Source: Artemisia argyi (taxonomy: Eukaryota; Streptophyta; Magnoliopsida; Asterales; Asteraceae). From it: a stretch of DNA of 64,000 nucleotides. The stretch covers positions 100,654,871 to 100,718,870 of the forward strand of contig CM060695.1 in assembly GCA_030686995.1 (NCBI GenBank), written 5' to 3'. The notes below the pieces were generated by a model. It saw only the letters and a list, made by a program, of their open reading frames with translations. It did no database searches and was not told the DNA's origin. The translations under genes were made by a program, and so were the position numbers. This document shows, piece by piece, positions 61,098 through 64,000 of this stretch; positions within the stretch are counted from its first letter, which is position 1; each line of letters opens with the position of its first letter.

Positions 61098-63391
61098 TAG
61101 CCCATGACCTTGAGTCTAGCTACAAGACTCGTTAATAAATAAAAGCGTTTCTTGGGAGGCAACCCATGTTTTGTGTGTTTTTATTTGTTTGATGTTATTT
61201 GTTTCCGTATGCATGTTTTATTTTTATTGTTGGTAGATCATGTTTCCAACTAAATTGTGAAAATGCTTTATTTGGTTGTTTAACTTCGTCTTAACTTCAT
61301 ATAAAGGTATTTTGCAAAAGCTAAGTGTAAGGGGAAACCCCAAATTTGTTTATAAGAACGAAAATGATCATGATTCGCCACAATATTAAATGAACATGTA
61401 TATTAGTATTTGTTAGAGTCAAATACTTGTATCGAGTCATAAAGATGTTTTGCAAGATTTTCCAGGAAATAGGACATAAGTTTTTCCAGAAATTTTCCGG
61501 AAACTTAACATAAAGATTTCTGCAGGTCACTTCTAACGGCGTCAGGGTTTAAAACCTGACGACGTCACGTGTAAAATTCTGGAAATTTTGCGAGTTTTGT
61601 TTTTCTAACGGAGTCTTAAAAGTTTTTGTTGATTCTTTAGTTTTATAAACTCTAGGAAATCTGCAAACATTTATTCCACAAGCATTATATCTTAAATCGC
61701 TTTCTAGGAATTGTTAGTATATATAGACTGCCGCCGATTTTACGAGAGGTTGCCTTGATTGTTTTCTCTGGTTTAACAGGTTATATATGACAAGAAGATG
61801 ATTTATATTTCTGGAAGGGAAGCTTTGAACGTTAATTTTCTTGGAGGAAGATCTAACCTTGTTAACACACTATCCACACCGAACGAATCAGGGGAGTATT
61901 TGTTTTCATTCTTTTACCTATTTTACTTTTACATTCTTTAATTGAACATTGGGGACAATGTTCATCCTAAGTGTAAGGGGAGGGTAAATGATGATACCTT
62001 ATAGGATACTATTGCACTTGAGTTTGTTTGTTCGATGGTAGGTGTGTAATAAAACTAAGAGAAATATTTGTTAGTGTAATTTTAGCGCCAAATTTAAATT
62101 TTTTTACAACATTTAGGAGTGAAACTTTAGCCTTAACAAGCGTCTCATGGATAGGAGTTGTATGACTAGCACAAAACCGTACCATTCAGAAAAAATTTCC
62201 ACCCAAATATGTGAGGTTTGCCTTTAGATTTGATAGGAAAAGCATTTATTATTAGTGCTTATGAGTGTACCGGTAGCATTTAGATTCTAGAACTTGCGTT
62301 AGTGATGCATCCCGAGACCGCTAGTGAGACTACATTCGTGTAGTAGGATTTACTACATGATAAGAGGCATTAGGACCACCCTTGTGTTAAACCCGTATCA
62401 TAATTACTTGACCATTTAAGTCATATCACTTGACTAGTAAAGTCAATTAATTTTTCCCACACCTTAGCGTTGTACTCATTTTTAGTACACGAAACCCCTA
62501 GTACACCCCTCCGAGCCTATCTTTTCGTTTCTAACTTTAAGCATCTTACTTAAAGGATGAATTTGTTACAACCCACCCAAATGTGCAACCAAATCGCCTT
62601 AGCCTTCCGTGTACGCACTCATCTTTAGTGCATTATTGTTACATGTTTAAACCCTTAGTTAATTATCTAATTGATTACATGGTTGCTAAGTCGAGTCATA
62701 TCTTGTACATACTGTTTTGGGACGATTGGGACTCATGGGTAAAGTACTTGTGTTTTGGAGTAATGGGGAAGAACATCATGTATTACCCCCATATGCGCGT
62801 TAATCTTAAAAAGTACTCCAAGTGTTTTGATTATCTTGATTCGAGTCATTAGAGTAGTTTATTGTAAAGTATGTAAAAATTCAAGTGTAAGGGGAATGTA
62901 CATTCCCTATGATGTATTATTTTGGATGGTAGGGTAAAAGTGTATGAGAAAAAGAAAAAAAAATCGAAAAAAAATAGAAAAAGAAAAAAAGAGAAAAACA
63001 TACGGACTACCATCCCGTTTCATTCTATATTTGTTTTATGTTTTTGTTATTTTTGATTCATTAGCTCAAGTCGAGTCGAGTCTTGGCTTAGCAACACCAT
63101 ATTGTACATTTAATTAACCAAGATGATTAACTCGCCACCAGTAAATATTGCCTTTATCTAACAAAACCGTGTTTTCCATATCCCTACACCTAACGTTATA
63201 ACCCTTTAAAAGACCTCTTTGATAGTTTATCCTAGGTGCTTACGCCAAGTGGTGGAGGTTTGATCCTTTCCCAAGCCTATGGTAATCTATTTGCTATGAC
63301 AGGTAGTGAGAGATGTTTTCCATTTCCATATTGTGATATATACTTTATTACACCCGAGAGATGTGAGTATCTAAACACTATTTGTGAGGTG
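61098..63391 (+). other. ATH-F conserved 3' non-coding region
   Basis: Collinear with 994-3443 and 21950-24436 in reverse. TTGGGAGGCAACCCA at about 61153-61167; PPT-like AAGTGTAAGGGG at 61323, 61969 and 62883; TGACG palindrome pair at 61534-61544 and 61557-61567 with G-box 61566-61571; hairpin 62339-62357; A-rich tract 62945-62998. ORFs at 61321-61530 and 62583-62852 show no known domain. The sequence stops at GTGAGGTG before the expected PPT and 3' LTR. Confidence 0.75.
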
Positions 63392-64000
63392 TGATTAATG
63401 CTAAACCATCAACTTATATTGACCAAAGAATGGTCAACAAAGTCAAATAGCCTAGACCAATGCTCCGGGTAATATAAGGTATCACCAGGTCGTTAAATCC
63501 CGACAAGGTGTGAATTGTGACTGAGCGTACTTTGTGATCAGGTGATTATTCACAGAAAAGGTTGGTTATGAGAATTATTTGGAAATTATTAACAGAAATA
63601 GCTTAGGAAAGCTATGTGATTGATTACTGGAACTTAGATTGAGAAGAAATTACTAAAAACCTAAAAACCGTACGTTTGCTGAAAACGCGAACAAACGTAC
63701 GAGAAATAAAAGTGAACGAGGTGATCTGAAAAGGCTACTGGTATGAAAATGGTATTTTTACAAACCTAATGATTAAAGAAAATTTTTGGAAATTTAAAAT
63801 TAATTTTTACACTAATTTTATAATTACTATTAATTAAATACTAATTTTCTAATTACTTTTAATTAAATAACTTAACCTAAATTACAAATAAATATGAAAT
63901 TAACTTGGAAAATTAAAAATTAAACTTAGAAAAATCTAAAATACTATAAAACTAATTTTAGAAATGAAAATATATTTTTAAGACTTTTTAATTAATTATT
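63392..64000. mobile_element. G: unidentified insertion at right edge
   Basis: Homology to the ATH-A and ATH-D 3' regions ends abruptly at 63391. New sequence starts TGATTAATGC, consistent with an LTR start, preceded by AGGTG as possible TSD. It becomes strongly AT-rich after 63770. No ORF or domain seen, and the other end is outside the window. Confidence 0.4.

Larger units (their letters stand above)
56651..63391 (+). mobile_element. ATH-F: non-autonomous Athila-like element, cut by insertion G
   Basis: Plus-strand relative of ATH-A: 5' LTR, degenerate tRNA-Asp-type PBS, gag, two protease-like domains and the conserved 3' non-coding region. The region stops about 155 bases short of where ATH-A and ATH-D have PPT and 3' LTR, at insertion G. 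No RT or integrase. It interrupts the COP downstream ORF. Confidence 0.85.

Overview
This window is plant nuclear DNA made almost entirely of LTR retrotransposons nested inside one another. I see no host gene, rRNA, tRNA or CRISPR array. The protein families suggest an Asteraceae (daisy family) genome: Tekay-type Ty3 polyproteins, Athila-like Gag-Pro proteins ending in NDEVT, and a copia element with several zinc knuckles and an extra ORF after pol. That assignment rests on memory of these families and not on a database search. Labels used below: COP (copia, + strand), ATH-A, ATH-C, ATH-D (Athila-like, - strand), ATH-F (Athila-like, + strand), TEK-1 and TEK-2 (Tekay, - strand), SOLO-X (probable solo LTR), G (unidentified insertion at the right edge).

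Layout. 1-20071 is ATH-A, whose 3' LTR is cut by the window edge. TEK-1 (5623-18387, TSD TAAGA) sits inside its gag. 20072-20538 and 27031-29822 are two parts of ATH-C, split by ATH-D (20544-27025, TSD CCCTT). From 29823 the host is COP. A segment of about 6.4 kb running from inside ATH-D through ATH-C into COP gag is tandemly duplicated (24997-31403 and 31404-37811), with 4 bp of microhomology at the joint. COP continues through protease, integrase, RT and RNase H to 41432. There SOLO-X (TSD TCATC) interrupts RNase H, and SOLO-X is itself interrupted by TEK-2 (41536-53322, TSD ACTCT). COP resumes at 54786 with the RNase H end, a spacer and an extra ORF. ATH-F (from 56651) cuts that ORF, and ATH-F is cut at 63392 by G.

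How the parts relate. LTR differences counted by eye agree with the nesting: ATH-A LTRs differ by roughly 3-4 percent, ATH-D by about 1.4, TEK-2 by about 1.2, and TEK-1 by about 0.5. The tandem repeat units differ by about 0.2 percent. ATH-A, ATH-D and ATH-F look non-autonomous: they carry Gag-Pro or protease-like ORFs but no RT or integrase, and share a long conserved 3' non-coding region. They would need enzymes from a full Athila relative. Both Tekay copies have a nearly complete gag-pol plus an extra sense ORF upstream of gag.

Most unusual signals: a promoter-proximal array of palindromic TGACG-N-CGTCA sites in every Athila-like LTR; ATH-F with two protease-like domains in tandem; gag-less ATH-D; an in-frame TGA between RNase H and integrase shared by both Tekay copies; and a 3' non-coding region with repeated polypurine-tract/LTR-start-like modules.
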